Assembly: GCA_947448415.1 (NCBI GenBank)
Contig: CANFMT010000006.1
Location: 1 to 64,000, forward strand
Source of the DNA: Burkholderiaceae bacterium
GTDB taxonomy: Bacteria > Pseudomonadota > Gammaproteobacteria > Burkholderiales > Burkholderiaceae
Length of the DNA: 64,000 nucleotides
Reading direction: 5' to 3'
Position 1 is the first letter of the stretch; every line of letters starts with the position of its first letter. The notes under the pieces are model-generated. The model had not been told where the DNA came from. It worked only from the letters and a program-made list of their open reading frames with translations, and did no database searches. This document shows, one piece after another, positions 8,413 through 17,374 of this stretch. A program made the translations under genes and the position numbers.

Positions 8413-10280
8413 TATTTAGTCTCTTCTTTCCACCAATTTTGCATGATCCACGCTTCAGCTGAGTAATACAACGGAGGCTCTGGGTAGCGCATCTCATGAC
8501 GGAACGCTACACGATGTGTAGGGTTGTACCACTGAGGAACAACGTAATAACTATTCCATAAGACTCGATCAAGCGCCCTGGTAGCCGTTGTGAGCTGCTC
8601 ACGATTTTGCGCCTTGGTAATTTCTTCGATTAAAGCATCCACCACCGGTGATTGCACACCGATAACATTATCCGAGCCCTTTTCTTTAGCGGCCTGGCTA
8701 CCAAAACGATCCCAAAGCTCATTACCCGGATTTTGTGAATCCTGAAAGCGAACGGTAGTCATATCAAAATCATATTCATTCATACGTTTTTGATGAAGCG
8801 CAAAGTCGCTAGTACGAATATCTACCTGTACTCCTAATTTCTCTAAATTACGAACATAGGAGGAAATCACTCTCAAAAAGAAACCGCCATCCTCCACAAT
8901 CTCAAAACGAAATGGCTCGCCTTTTTCATTACGCAATGCCCCATCACGATATTGCCAACCAGCATGCATCAGCAATTCACGCGCCTTCTTTAAATTTTGG
9001 CGCAAGCTAGCAGGCGATTTTGTAGAGGGTGCTGCCGGCATTGGACCAAAGACAGCGTCTGGTACCCACTGAGGGTATTTTGCTTTTAATGGCTTAAGTA
9101 GCCTGAGCTCTGCCTCAGTAGGTTTACGAGGACCATCAAAATTGGCGCTTAAATCACTGTTTGTGAAATAACTATTAATACGACTGTACTGATCAAAAAA
9201 TATCTGGCGATTGAGCCATTCAAAATCGAGCGCATAACCCAATGCTTCACGCACCCGCACATCCTTGAAAATCGGACGCCGCACATTCATGGCAAAGCCT
9301 TGCATACCAGCACCGTTGTGATTAAGGAATGCTTTCTTTAGCAAGATCCCTTTATCAAACTTAGAGCCCACGTATCCCTTGGCCCAAATCTTGGCGCGAT
9401 ACTCAACCAGTGCATCAAACTCCCCGGCCTTGAAGGCTTCTAGCCTTACAGCATCATCGCTATAGAGTTTGTATAGAACACGATCAAAGTTATAGAAACC
9501 AACGCGGACATTCAGTGGCTTACTCAGTTGATCAACCCAATAGTTAGGATTTTTTTTGTAAACAATCGACTTGCCTGCTTTGAAAGATTCAATTAAATAC
9601 GGGCCACTTCCAATCGGCACCTCAAAAGCCAACTTATCAAATGGAATCATCGAGCCATCTGGCTGCTTTCCCCAATTGCGCGAGAACACCGGAAATGTTC
9701 CTGCCAAGATTGGAAGTTCTGCGTTGTCATTCTTAAAGTCAAAGCGAATAGATCGATCAGACAAAACCACTGCATCTTTAATGTCTGCAAAAGTTGTTTT
9801 ATAGCGAGGATGCGCTTTACCGCTCATTAAAGTATCAAAGCTATATTTAACGTCAGCAGCTAACACTGGACTACCATCAGAAAATTTTGCTTCTGAGCGA
9901 AGATGAAAAGTAACCGACTTACGATCTTTAGCTACCTGAATGTCGTCCGCTAATAAACCATAAATACTAGATACCTCATCCGCACTTCCCTCGGCTAGAG
10001 ACTCGAACATGAGTTCTATGCCCGGTGCAGTAATCCCTCGAAGAGTGAAGGGATTGAATTTGTCAAAACTGGTTCTCTGTCCCGGGTTAGGCAAAACCAA
10101 GGTTCCGCCACGGGGGGCATTGGGATTGACATAGTCAAAGTGGGCAAATCCCTCGGGATACTTGGGTTTTCCATACTGCGCAATTCCCTGTCCCGCCTGA
10201 ACTACATTGGCTCCAAGCCCAACTAGCAGGGCTAGAAGCAAAAAATGGGCAATTCGGCGAATAGGGTTTAGGGTAGGCAT
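8412..10280 (-). CDS. yejA: Periplasmic peptide-binding protein of the Yej importer
   Basis: This family-5 extracellular solute-binding protein (622 aa) has a signal peptide (residues 1-29, ending VVQAG). The family pattern HFDYVNPNAPRGG and the following FDKFNPFTLRG are typical of YejA/MppA-like receptors. It should capture the substrate in the periplasm and deliver it to YejBE. It is the first gene of a tightly overlapping four-gene operon transcribed divergently from fabI across a 50-bp gap. Confidence 0.92.
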   Translation of the reverse strand: MPTLNPIRRIAHFLLLALLVGLGANVVQAGQGIAQYGKPKYPEGFAHFDYVNPNAPRGGTLVLPNPGQRTSFDKFNPFTLRGITAPGIELMFESLAEGSADEVSSIYGLLADDIQVAKDRKSVTFHLRSEAKFSDGSPVLAADVKYSFDTLMSGKAHPRYKTTFADIKDAVVLSDRSIRFDFKNDNAELPILAGTFPVFSRNWGKQPDGSMIPFDKLAFEVPIGSGPYLIESFKAGKSIVYKKNPNYWVDQLSKPLNVRVGFYNFDRVLYKLYSDDAVRLEAFKAGEFDALVEYRAKIWAKGYVGSKFDKGILLKKAFLNHNGAGMQGFAMNVRRPIFKDVRVREALGYALDFEWLNRQIFFDQYSRINSYFTNSDLSANFDGPRKPTEAELRLLKPLKAKYPQWVPDAVFGPMPAAPSTKSPASLRQNLKKARELLMHAGWQYRDGALRNEKGEPFRFEIVEDGGFFLRVISSYVRNLEKLGVQVDIRTSDFALHQKRMNEYDFDMTTVRFQDSQNPGNELWDRFGSQAAKEKGSDNVIGVQSPVVDALIEEITKAQNREQLTTATRALDRVLWNSYYVVPQWYNPTHRVAFRHEMRYPEPPLYYSAEAWIMQNWWKEETK

Positions 10281-10330
10281 ATATGCAACAATTGTAGATA
10301 GCTAATCATATTTGAAGTAAAGGACACAAC

Positions 10331-11116
10331 ATGGGCTTTCTCTCCGGCAAAAAAATCCTCATTACCGGCCTCCTCTCTAACCGCTCTATTGCCTACGGCA
10401 TTGCCAAGGCCTGCCACCGCGAAGGTGCTGAATTAGCCTTTACCTACGTAGGTGAGCGCTTTAAGGATCGCATTGTTGATTTTGCAAAAGAATTCAATAC
10501 CGAGCTGATTTTTGATTGCGACGTTGGTAGTGATGAGCAAATTAGTGCTCTTTTTAAGGATTTAGCTAAATCCTGGCCTCAGTTTGATGGTTTTGTTCAT
10601 GCTATCGGCTTTGCTCCACGCGAAGCTATTGCTGGTGATTTCTTGGAGGGCCTTTCACGCGAAGGCTTCAAAATTGCTCACGATATTTCCGCCTACAGTT
10701 TCCCAGCAATGGCAAAAGAAGCTCTTCCAATGTTGCGCGACAAATCTTCATTACTAACGCTTACCTATTTGGGCTCCACTAAGAATGTTCCCAACTACAA
10801 CACCATGGGTTTAGCAAAAGCATCTCTTGAAGCATCAGTGCGCTACATTGCTGGTTCAGTTGGCCCTAAAGGCATTCGCGCAAACGGAATCTCTGCTGGA
10901 CCAATCAAGACATTGGCTGCATCTGGTATTAAAGGCTTTAGCAAGATCCTAGAAGCGGTTGAGCAAACTGCACCTCTGCGCCGAAACATCACCATTGACG
11001 ATGTAGGCAATACTGCTGCGTTCTTATTGTCTGATTTAGCAAATGGTATTACTGCTGAAATCATTTATGTTGATAACGGCTTTAGTCATGTTGTTGGCGG
11101 AATGGAAGACGTTTGA
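10331..11116 (+). CDS. fabI: Enoyl-[acyl-carrier-protein] reductase [NADH]
   Basis: FabI (261 aa) reduces the trans-2 double bond of enoyl-ACP in the last step of the fatty acid elongation cycle. It is the target of triclosan and, in other species, of isoniazid-like drugs. The sequence shows the FabI-specific nucleotide loop GLLSNRSIAYGIA (13-25) and the Tyr156-x6-Lys163 dyad in NYNTMGLAK, with Tyr146 also present. An AAAGGA ribosome site lies 7 bases before the ATG. Its stop overlaps the chrA start. Confidence 0.96.
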   Translation: MGFLSGKKILITGLLSNRSIAYGIAKACHREGAELAFTYVGERFKDRIVDFAKEFNTELIFDCDVGSDEQISALFKDLAKSWPQFDGFVHAIGFAPREAIAGDFLEGLSREGFKIAHDISAYSFPAMAKEALPMLRDKSSLLTLTYLGSTKNVPNYNTMGLAKASLEASVRYIAGSVGPKGIRANGISAGPIKTLAASGIKGFSKILEAVEQTAPLRRNITIDDVGNTAAFLLSDLANGITAEIIYVDNGFSHVVGGMEDV

Positions 11117-12441
11117 GCATTCCCCTGCGCGAAGCCCTTAAGTTTTGGGCTAAGCTTGGCTTCATTAGCTTTGGTGGGCCTGCTGGACAGATTGCAGTTT
11201 TGCATCAAGAGTTAGTTGAAAAGCGTCGTTGGATTTCTGAGCGGCGCTTTTTGCATGCCCTCAATTACTGCATGTTGCTGCCTGGGCCTGAAGCCCAACA
11301 ACTAGTTACCTATATTGGTTGGTTAATGCATCGAACCTGGGGTGGCATTTTGGCAGGAACCCTCTTTGTACTGCCATCCCTTTTTATTTTGATTGGTCTG
11401 TCATGGGTGTATTTAACCTACGGCCAAGTACCATGGATTGCCGCTATTTTTTTTGGTATTAAACCCGCTGTCACGGCAATCGTGTTGCATGCTGCAGTAC
11501 GCATTGGCAAACGCACGATTCATAATCAAGCGCTTCGGTGGATTGCAGTGGGATCTTTTCTTGCCATCTTTATTTTAAATCTATCTTTTCCAATCATCGT
11601 CGCTATTGCAGCGGCTATCGGTTATTGGGGTGGCAAACGCTATCCAGAATATTTCCAACAGAGTGGTGGGCACGGCGATAAAGAAATTAAAGAATTTGGT
11701 GCAGCCATTATTGACGACCACACCCCAACACCTGAGCATGCGAAATTTTCTTACCAAAAAACCATTCGTCACAGCCTAGTTGCGCTCTTATTCTGGCTGA
11801 TACCGATTGGCGCATTAGTTGTAATCTTTGACTGGAAGACGCTTTACCCGCAACTAGCTTGGTTTTTCACCAAAGCAGCCTTTTTGACCTTTGGTGGTGC
11901 TTATGCCGTTCTTCCTTATGTCTATCAAGGCACTGTTGATCACTTTCATTGGCTAAGTGCCAATCAAATGATTGATGGCTTGGCACTTGGAGAAACTACG
12001 CCTGGTCCACTCATCATGGTGGTAGCATTTGTGGGTTACCTTGCAGGCCATATTCAGCATCTGATTGGTAATAGCGATCCATTTTGGTTTGGGGTTTTAG
12101 GTGCTTGCGTTGCTACGTGGTTCACTTTTTTACCCTCCTTCTTTTTCATCCTAGTGGGCGGCCCCATTATTGAATCCACACATGGCAAACTTGGGTTTAC
12201 CGCACCACTTACCGCCATTACAGCCGCAGTAGTTGGCGTTATCGTTAACCTAGGTCTATTTTTTGCCTATCATGTGTTTTTACCGACAGGCTTAAGCGGC
12301 TCAATTTCCTGGATATCGATCGTCATTTGTGCTTTAGCTGCTGTAGCGTTATTTAGACTTCAAAAAGGAGTTCTTTCAGTGCTAGGTGGCTCAGCTTTAG
12401 CTGGATTGCTCTTGCATTACATTTCGGCTTTGCTGGGGTGA
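11113..12441 (+). CDS. chrA: Chromate transporter ChrA, two-domain form
   Basis: The membrane protein (442 aa) belongs to the CHR family, whose characterised members export chromate or transport sulfate-like anions. Two CHR repeats are visible. The first has FGGPAGQIAVLHQELVEKRRW (near residue 20) and LLPGPEAQQLV. The second has LTFGGAYAVLPYVYQ and GETTPGPLIM. The start codon is TTG and overlaps the fabI stop as TTGA, so the genes may be translationally coupled. Coupling to a fatty acid gene is chance or operon economy rather than a functional hint. Confidence in the family is high; the transported anion is not known. Confidence 0.9.
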   Translation: MSIPLREALKFWAKLGFISFGGPAGQIAVLHQELVEKRRWISERRFLHALNYCMLLPGPEAQQLVTYIGWLMHRTWGGILAGTLFVLPSLFILIGLSWVYLTYGQVPWIAAIFFGIKPAVTAIVLHAAVRIGKRTIHNQALRWIAVGSFLAIFILNLSFPIIVAIAAAIGYWGGKRYPEYFQQSGGHGDKEIKEFGAAIIDDHTPTPEHAKFSYQKTIRHSLVALLFWLIPIGALVVIFDWKTLYPQLAWFFTKAAFLTFGGAYAVLPYVYQGTVDHFHWLSANQMIDGLALGETTPGPLIMVVAFVGYLAGHIQHLIGNSDPFWFGVLGACVATWFTFLPSFFFILVGGPIIESTHGKLGFTAPLTAITAAVVGVIVNLGLFFAYHVFLPTGLSGSISWISIVICALAAVALFRLQKGVLSVLGGSALAGLLLHYISALLG

Positions 12442-12463
12442 ATTTTTTCCCAGGATTGGCATA

Positions 12464-13348
12464 ATGCAAGTTATGCGAATCGAACCTCAAACCATTACCC
12501 ACCTTCAAGAATGGCTTGGTAAAACCGAGTCATTTCAAGACACCGTCACGGCCGCTCCCGTGCGCGCCCTATCAGCAACACTAGATCGCGAAGATCCATC
12601 TCCTCAGAAAGGTTCGTTCCTGCCTGAGTTATGGCACTGGCTCTACTTCTTGCCACATGCCCGTGAATCAGAAATCGGACCAGATGGTCATCCAAAACGC
12701 GGAGGATTTCTCCCGCCTGTTCCGCTACCACGACGTATGTGGGCTGGCAGTCGCATTGAATGGGTACAGCCACTTGCGGTTGGCGATCAAATTGAGCGAG
12801 TCTCTACTATTAAGTCGGTAACTCATAAAGCAGGCCGAACCGGCGATTTGATTTTTGTACTAGTCAATCACCAAATTTCTAATCAAGATGGTCTGGCAAT
12901 CATTGAGGAGCATGACATTGTTTATCGCGATGCCCCAGGGCCTGATGATAAGCCGGTAGCTCCAACACCTGCGCCCACTGATGCTAAATGGAGCAAGACC
13001 ATTACACCAGATGATGTCCTGCTATTTCGCTACTCAGCACTGACTTTTAACGGTCACCGCATTCACTATGATCGCAAATACGTGACTGAAGTGGAAGGCT
13101 ATCCAGGGTTGATTGTGCATGGACCATTAATTGCTACGCTATTAGTCGACTTAGTGCGTCAAAGCATCCCTGGCTGTACGCTCAAGAGTTTTGAGTTCCG
13201 CGCTATTCGCCCCACTTTTGATATCAATATCTTTACGGTAAATGCTAAGCCTGATTTAGAAAAAGATCTTAGCGGAAAAACCATTTCAATTTGGGCTCAA
13301 GACCATGAAGGTTGGCTCACTATGCAGGCGACTGCTGTACTAGCGTAA
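12464..13348 (+). CDS. MaoC-like acyl-CoA hydratase (mesaconyl-C4/itaconyl-CoA hydratase type)
   Basis: The protein (294 aa) is a double hot-dog hydratase. The N-terminal FAS1-like half contains the WHWLYFLPHA and GGFLPPVPLPRRMWAG stretches seen in mesaconyl-C4-CoA and itaconyl-CoA hydratases. The C-terminal half has the hydratase motif FNGHRIHYDRKY followed by VHGPL. An AGGA site lies 8 bases before the ATG. It is followed at 7 bp by a PrpD-family gene and then a CitE-like lyase, which suggests hydration of an unsaturated C5-dicarboxyl-CoA to citramalyl-CoA. The exact substrate is inferred. Confidence 0.8.
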   Translation: MQVMRIEPQTITHLQEWLGKTESFQDTVTAAPVRALSATLDREDPSPQKGSFLPELWHWLYFLPHARESEIGPDGHPKRGGFLPPVPLPRRMWAGSRIEWVQPLAVGDQIERVSTIKSVTHKAGRTGDLIFVLVNHQISNQDGLAIIEEHDIVYRDAPGPDDKPVAPTPAPTDAKWSKTITPDDVLLFRYSALTFNGHRIHYDRKYVTEVEGYPGLIVHGPLIATLLVDLVRQSIPGCTLKSFEFRAIRPTFDINIFTVNAKPDLEKDLSGKTISIWAQDHEGWLTMQATAVLA

Positions 13349-13355
13349 CTCACCC

Positions 13356-14732
13356 ATGACTACTCCACATTTATCTCAAGAACTGGCAAGCTTTGCATCC
13401 AATCTAAAAGCTGCAGACATCCCTAATGATGTGATGAACCGTGCTGAAGATTTATTAGTCGATTGGTTTGGCTCTGCAATTGCCGGTAAAGGCTCTCGAC
13501 CTGTAGAGACCATTACTCAATTCGCCCAGAATATGGGTGGCTTTGATGCATCCCATGCTGGTCCTGCAGAAATTTTAGTAACGCGTAAAACTTCCAGTCC
13601 ATTTTTAGCGGCAATGGCTAATGCAGCTGCTTCACATGTTGCAGAGCAGGACGATGTGCACAATGGTTCCGTTTTTCATCCGGCTACCGTAGTGTTTCCA
13701 CCGGCGTTAGCTTGCGCCCAAGCTATCGGCGCATCTGGTGAAGATTTATTGGTTGCTGCAATAGCGGGTTATGAAGTGGGCATCCGCGTTGGTGAATTCT
13801 TGGGTCGCTCTCATTACAAGGTATTCCATACCACTGGCACCGCTGGTACTTTGGCTGCAGCTGCGGCTGTTGGAAAGTTGTTAAAACTCAACCCTAAACA
13901 AATGCTCCATGCATTTGGCTCTGCGGGCACACAATCGGCTGGTCTTTGGGAATTTTTACGCGATGCAGCTGATTCTAAGCAACTACATACTGCGCATGCC
14001 GCTGCAACTGGATTGATGTCGGCTTATCTTGCTCATGCTGGCTTTACTGGTGCCGAGCATATCTTAGAAGGTAAACAAGGACTTGCTGCAGGAATGTCTA
14101 GCGATAGTGATCCCAGCAAACTGACTGATCGCCTAGGGAGTCGTTGGGCTTTAGCAGAAACTAGCTTTAAGTATTACGCTTCATGCCGTCACACCCACCC
14201 CGCTGCTGACGCGCTGCTACAAGTAATGCTGACTAATAAGCTAGTGCCCAGTGACATTATCAAAGTAGACACCTTAGTACACCAAGGCGCTATTGATGTA
14301 CTAGGACCAGTCACCGATCCTGCAACCGTTCATCAGTCAAAATTCTCAATGGGCACAGTACTTGCTCTAGTGGCACACTATCAATTTGCAGGTTTGCAAG
14401 AATTTGATCAGCACTTTCATGATGAAGAGATTTGCGTATTCCGTGAGCGCGTCTTTATGACGCTTGATCCAGAGGTTGATAGTTCATACCCACAGCGCTG
14501 GATTGGTAAAGTTAAAGTGCATTTAAAGAACGGGAAAATCTTAGATGGTCGAGTTGACGAGCCTAAAGGTGATCCTGGCAATACCTTATCTCGCGCAGAA
14601 ATTACCGATAAAGCAATGCGTCTAGCGGCCTTTAGTGGTGGCGCAAGCCCAATAGAGATGAAGAAGGCTATTGATCTCTTGTGGAATATTCGCAATCAGG
14701 CCAAGATAGGCTTTTTACTACCGCCCCAATAA
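13356..14732 (+). CDS. MmgE/PrpD family protein
   Basis: The protein (458 aa) belongs to the family that includes 2-methylcitrate dehydratase PrpD and cis-aconitate decarboxylase. Positions corresponding to catalytic residues of cis-aconitate decarboxylase appear kept: the DD-x-H region near residue 98, His in FHTTGTAGTL, Lys in DSKQLH and His in SCRHTHPAADA. It could dehydrate or decarboxylate a tricarboxylate or act on a related C5/C6 acid. It lies between a MaoC-like hydratase and a CitE-like lyase and is probably co-transcribed. The reaction cannot be fixed from sequence alone. Confidence 0.85.
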   Translation: MTTPHLSQELASFASNLKAADIPNDVMNRAEDLLVDWFGSAIAGKGSRPVETITQFAQNMGGFDASHAGPAEILVTRKTSSPFLAAMANAAASHVAEQDDVHNGSVFHPATVVFPPALACAQAIGASGEDLLVAAIAGYEVGIRVGEFLGRSHYKVFHTTGTAGTLAAAAAVGKLLKLNPKQMLHAFGSAGTQSAGLWEFLRDAADSKQLHTAHAAATGLMSAYLAHAGFTGAEHILEGKQGLAAGMSSDSDPSKLTDRLGSRWALAETSFKYYASCRHTHPAADALLQVMLTNKLVPSDIIKVDTLVHQGAIDVLGPVTDPATVHQSKFSMGTVLALVAHYQFAGLQEFDQHFHDEEICVFRERVFMTLDPEVDSSYPQRWIGKVKVHLKNGKILDGRVDEPKGDPGNTLSRAEITDKAMRLAAFSGGASPIEMKKAIDLLWNIRNQAKIGFLLPPQ

Positions 14733-14766
14733 GTCACCAACCAAATACTCTTAGAACCATTTTGAT

Positions 14767-15612
14767 ATGAACCCATTTGATACGCCGCTCGGCTTTAGTA
14801 CTAACTTTTTATTTGTACCCGGCACCCGTCCCGAGCGCTTTACCAAAGCTCTTGATAGCGGCGCCAATGGTGTTGTTTTGGATCTTGAGGATGCTGTTCC
14901 AGCAGAGGATAAGGATATTGCCCGTAACGCTATTCGTGCTGCATGGCCAAACTTTAGTGCAGAACAAAAAAAGCGCCTAGTCATTCGCACGAATTCTCCA
15001 GGCAGTAAATTCTATGCGGCTGATTTGATATTGGCGCAAGAATTAAATGTCGCCTGCATCTTGATCCCAAAAAGTGAATCAATGGACCAGATTAATGGTG
15101 CTGCACTAATACTTCCCAATACCGCGATTATTCCCATGATTGAAACTGCCGTTGGCTTGGATTGCATTAAAGAAATTGCCAACTCCAATCAAGTCATTCG
15201 TATCGCCTTAGGAAATCTTGATTTACAAGCTGACTTGGGAATGATCTGCGATCATCAAGAAACAGAATTGCAACCCGCTCGCTATCAAATAGTTCTCGCA
15301 TCCCGTCTGGCTCAGATTGCCCCTCCTATTGATGGGGTTACACCGTCCACAGATGATATCGAGCGCATTGCCGATGATGCCCAGCGTGCAAAACGCATGG
15401 GATTTGGCGGAAAACTTTGCATTCATCCCAAGCAAGTTAACGTCGTCATTAAAGCCTTTACCCCCAATGAGGAAGAGCTTGCCTGGGCCCGGCGCGTCAT
15501 TGAGGCAGACAAAGCAGCTAATGGTGGCGCCGTTAAGCTCGACGGACGCATGATAGATCGTCCCGTGGTTTTACTGGCTCAAAGAACTCTCGCCATTACT
15601 GGTAAATACTAG
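14767..15612 (+). CDS. CitE-like HpcH/HpaI family lyase (citramalyl-CoA lyase candidate)
   Basis: The protein (281 aa) has the CitE-like TIM-barrel landmarks: FVPGTRPERFTKAL near residue 17, the metal-associated VVLDLEDAVP near 38, IPMIETAVGL near 122, a LGNLDLQADLG region and GGKLCIHPKQV near 215. CitE-like enzymes cleave or form 3-hydroxyacyl-CoA esters such as malyl-, citramalyl- or citryl-CoA. The neighbouring hydratase favours citramalyl-CoA cleavage to acetyl-CoA and pyruvate. No CoA transferase is adjacent, so the activation step must lie elsewhere. Confidence 0.85.
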   Translation: MNPFDTPLGFSTNFLFVPGTRPERFTKALDSGANGVVLDLEDAVPAEDKDIARNAIRAAWPNFSAEQKKRLVIRTNSPGSKFYAADLILAQELNVACILIPKSESMDQINGAALILPNTAIIPMIETAVGLDCIKEIANSNQVIRIALGNLDLQADLGMICDHQETELQPARYQIVLASRLAQIAPPIDGVTPSTDDIERIADDAQRAKRMGFGGKLCIHPKQVNVVIKAFTPNEEELAWARRVIEADKAANGGAVKLDGRMIDRPVVLLAQRTLAITGKY

Positions 15613-15681
15613 GGCTTACTCAGGCCAAAAAAGTTACAAAACTGGTAAATTGGTCTCCATAACAACACCAAGGAGATCAAA

Positions 15682-16671
15682 TTGAAAATTAAGAAAGCTT
15701 TATTTTCAGGAATAGCGGCGGCTTTGACTGCCGGAACTCTTCTAAGTACTAGCGCCCTAGCGCAAAAAGATTGGCCAACAAAATCAATTAACTTAATCGT
15801 GCCTTTTGCAGCCGGTGGACCTACTGACTCTGTAGCGCGCTTAATTGCTGTACCAATGGGTCAATATCTTGGCCAGACAGTTGTGGTGGAAAACGTCAAC
15901 GGTGCAGGTGGAACGATTGCTAGTACCAAGGTAGCTAGAGCTGCGCCTGACGGATATACCATTTACTTGCATCACATGGGTATGGCAACTGCTAATGCTC
16001 TTTACGACAAGCTTCCTTATGACCCTATGAGTAGTTTTGAATACATTGGTCAGGTTGCAGATGTTCCGATGGTGCTTTTGGGCAAGAAAGATTTACCCGC
16101 CAATAACTTTAAAGAGCTTGAGGCTTACATCAAGGCCAATGGCTCTAAAGTCACAATGGCAAATGCAGGTCCTGGTGCAGTGTCACAACTTTGCGGATTA
16201 TTATTTCAGAGTCGCATGGGTGTGAAGCTCACCAATATTCCATACAAAGGAACTGGCCCTGCTCTGACCGATTTATTGGGTGGCCAAGTTGACCTTTTGT
16301 GTGACCAAACCACACAAACTATTCCGTACATTAAAGATGGTCGCGTGAAAGCTTATGGCACAACAACTTTAAAACGCTTGCCAGCTATTCCAAATGTCCC
16401 AACACTTGATGAGCAAGGCCTTAAAGGTTTTGAAGTAAAGGTATGGCATGGTATGTACACACCAAAAGGCGTTCCAAAGCCAATTTTGGATAAGTTAAAT
16501 GCCGCCCTTAAGGTAGCCCTTAATACTCCTGACGTGAAAAAACGTTTGGCAGATGCCAACATTGATATCGTATCCCCAGAGAAGATGACCCCGGCAGGTC
16601 TGAAGGCTCACCTAGATACTGAGATCAATAAGTGGGGTCCAATTATTCGCAAGTCTAATATTCCAGACTAA
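15682..16671 (+). CDS. TctC/Bug-family tricarboxylate-type periplasmic binding protein
   Basis: The protein (329 aa) starts at a TTG with a perfect AAGGAGAT ribosome site. It has a signal peptide (to ALAQ, residue 28) and the Bug signatures: INLIVPFAAGGPTD, VVENVNGAGGTI and IPYKGTGPALTDLLGG. These receptors bind carboxylic acids in the periplasm. No TctA/TctB membrane subunits are nearby, so it is an orphan receptor, as is usual in Burkholderiales. Its position behind the C5-acid genes suggests it binds the same substrate. Confidence 0.9.
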   Translation: MKIKKALFSGIAAALTAGTLLSTSALAQKDWPTKSINLIVPFAAGGPTDSVARLIAVPMGQYLGQTVVVENVNGAGGTIASTKVARAAPDGYTIYLHHMGMATANALYDKLPYDPMSSFEYIGQVADVPMVLLGKKDLPANNFKELEAYIKANGSKVTMANAGPGAVSQLCGLLFQSRMGVKLTNIPYKGTGPALTDLLGGQVDLLCDQTTQTIPYIKDGRVKAYGTTTLKRLPAIPNVPTLDEQGLKGFEVKVWHGMYTPKGVPKPILDKLNAALKVALNTPDVKKRLADANIDIVSPEKMTPAGLKAHLDTEINKWGPIIRKSNIPD

Positions 16672-16687
16672 GCATTAATGTTCGAAG

Positions 16688-16728
16688 ATAAAAAGCCAGC
16701 TTAATAACATTAGGCTGGCTTTTTTATA
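16688..16728. terminator. Bidirectional Rho-independent terminator
   Basis: The stem AAAAGCCAGC / GCTGGCTTTT (16691-16700 / 16714-16723) has A-rich and T-rich flanks. It can end both the plus-strand TctC transcript and the converging minus-strand membrane-protein operon. Confidence 0.85.
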
Positions 16729-16750
16729 TCTTTAATTTCAATAGGCCTCA

Positions 16751-17374
16751 TTAACCCGGTCTAAATAAATAGCCAGAGCGCGCCTTATCTTTACGTCTTC
16801 TATTTAAAGCGCCTAAAGAACTTACTAGCACCCAAATTGCTAAGAATGGGTCCAGCAAGTAATCCCATAGATTAGCTGACTCATGCCAATGCGCTGACCA
16901 AGCAATGATAGCAATGGCGATAATCCAAATACCCTTGCTCCAATTGGCAAGTCCGCAGATTGCAGCTAGCAGGATTACTGAAACCAGAAATATCGTTGAT
17001 CCATAACCCCATATATAGGGATCAGTCATACCAAGACCCAAAGCAAAGGGATAAAAAATGATCGCAACGATAGCTATGAACGCTTTGAAACTCAGCGGAG
17101 TCGGTCTATTCAATGCAAATAGAGTGCTCCAGAGTAAAAGCATCGTCACAACACTCAAATCACCAGTAACACCACGAGCGTAGGCTGCCAGGGGTAATTC
17201 CAAGGAAAGTCCTATTGGCCAAAAGAAAAGGTTTGCTAGCACTATCATGAGTACAGCCTTAGGCAGCATTGGCCACGCTTTCATCGAGAGTTTTTGCAAA
17301 AGCAAAACAATCAATACCGCACAGCTTATGGACATTTCAATCAAAGCAATAGGTTGCATCAATTCATTCATCAT
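16751..17374 (-). CDS. Hypothetical polytopic membrane protein, last gene of a glycosyltransferase operon
   Basis: I do not recognise a family. The protein (207 aa) has about six hydrophobic segments, for example SCAVLIVLLLQ, AVLMIVLANLFFWPIGLSL and GIWIIAIAIIAWSAHW. The tail is short and basic (NRRRKDKARSGYL). It overlaps the preceding sialidase-like gene by 4 bases, which implies translational coupling and a shared role, possibly in cell-surface glycan assembly or export. Confidence 0.75.
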   Translation of the reverse strand: MMNELMQPIALIEMSISCAVLIVLLLQKLSMKAWPMLPKAVLMIVLANLFFWPIGLSLELPLAAYARGVTGDLSVVTMLLLWSTLFALNRPTPLSFKAFIAIVAIIFYPFALGLGMTDPYIWGYGSTIFLVSVILLAAICGLANWSKGIWIIAIAIIAWSAHWHESANLWDYLLDPFLAIWVLVSSLGALNRRRKDKARSGYLFRPG

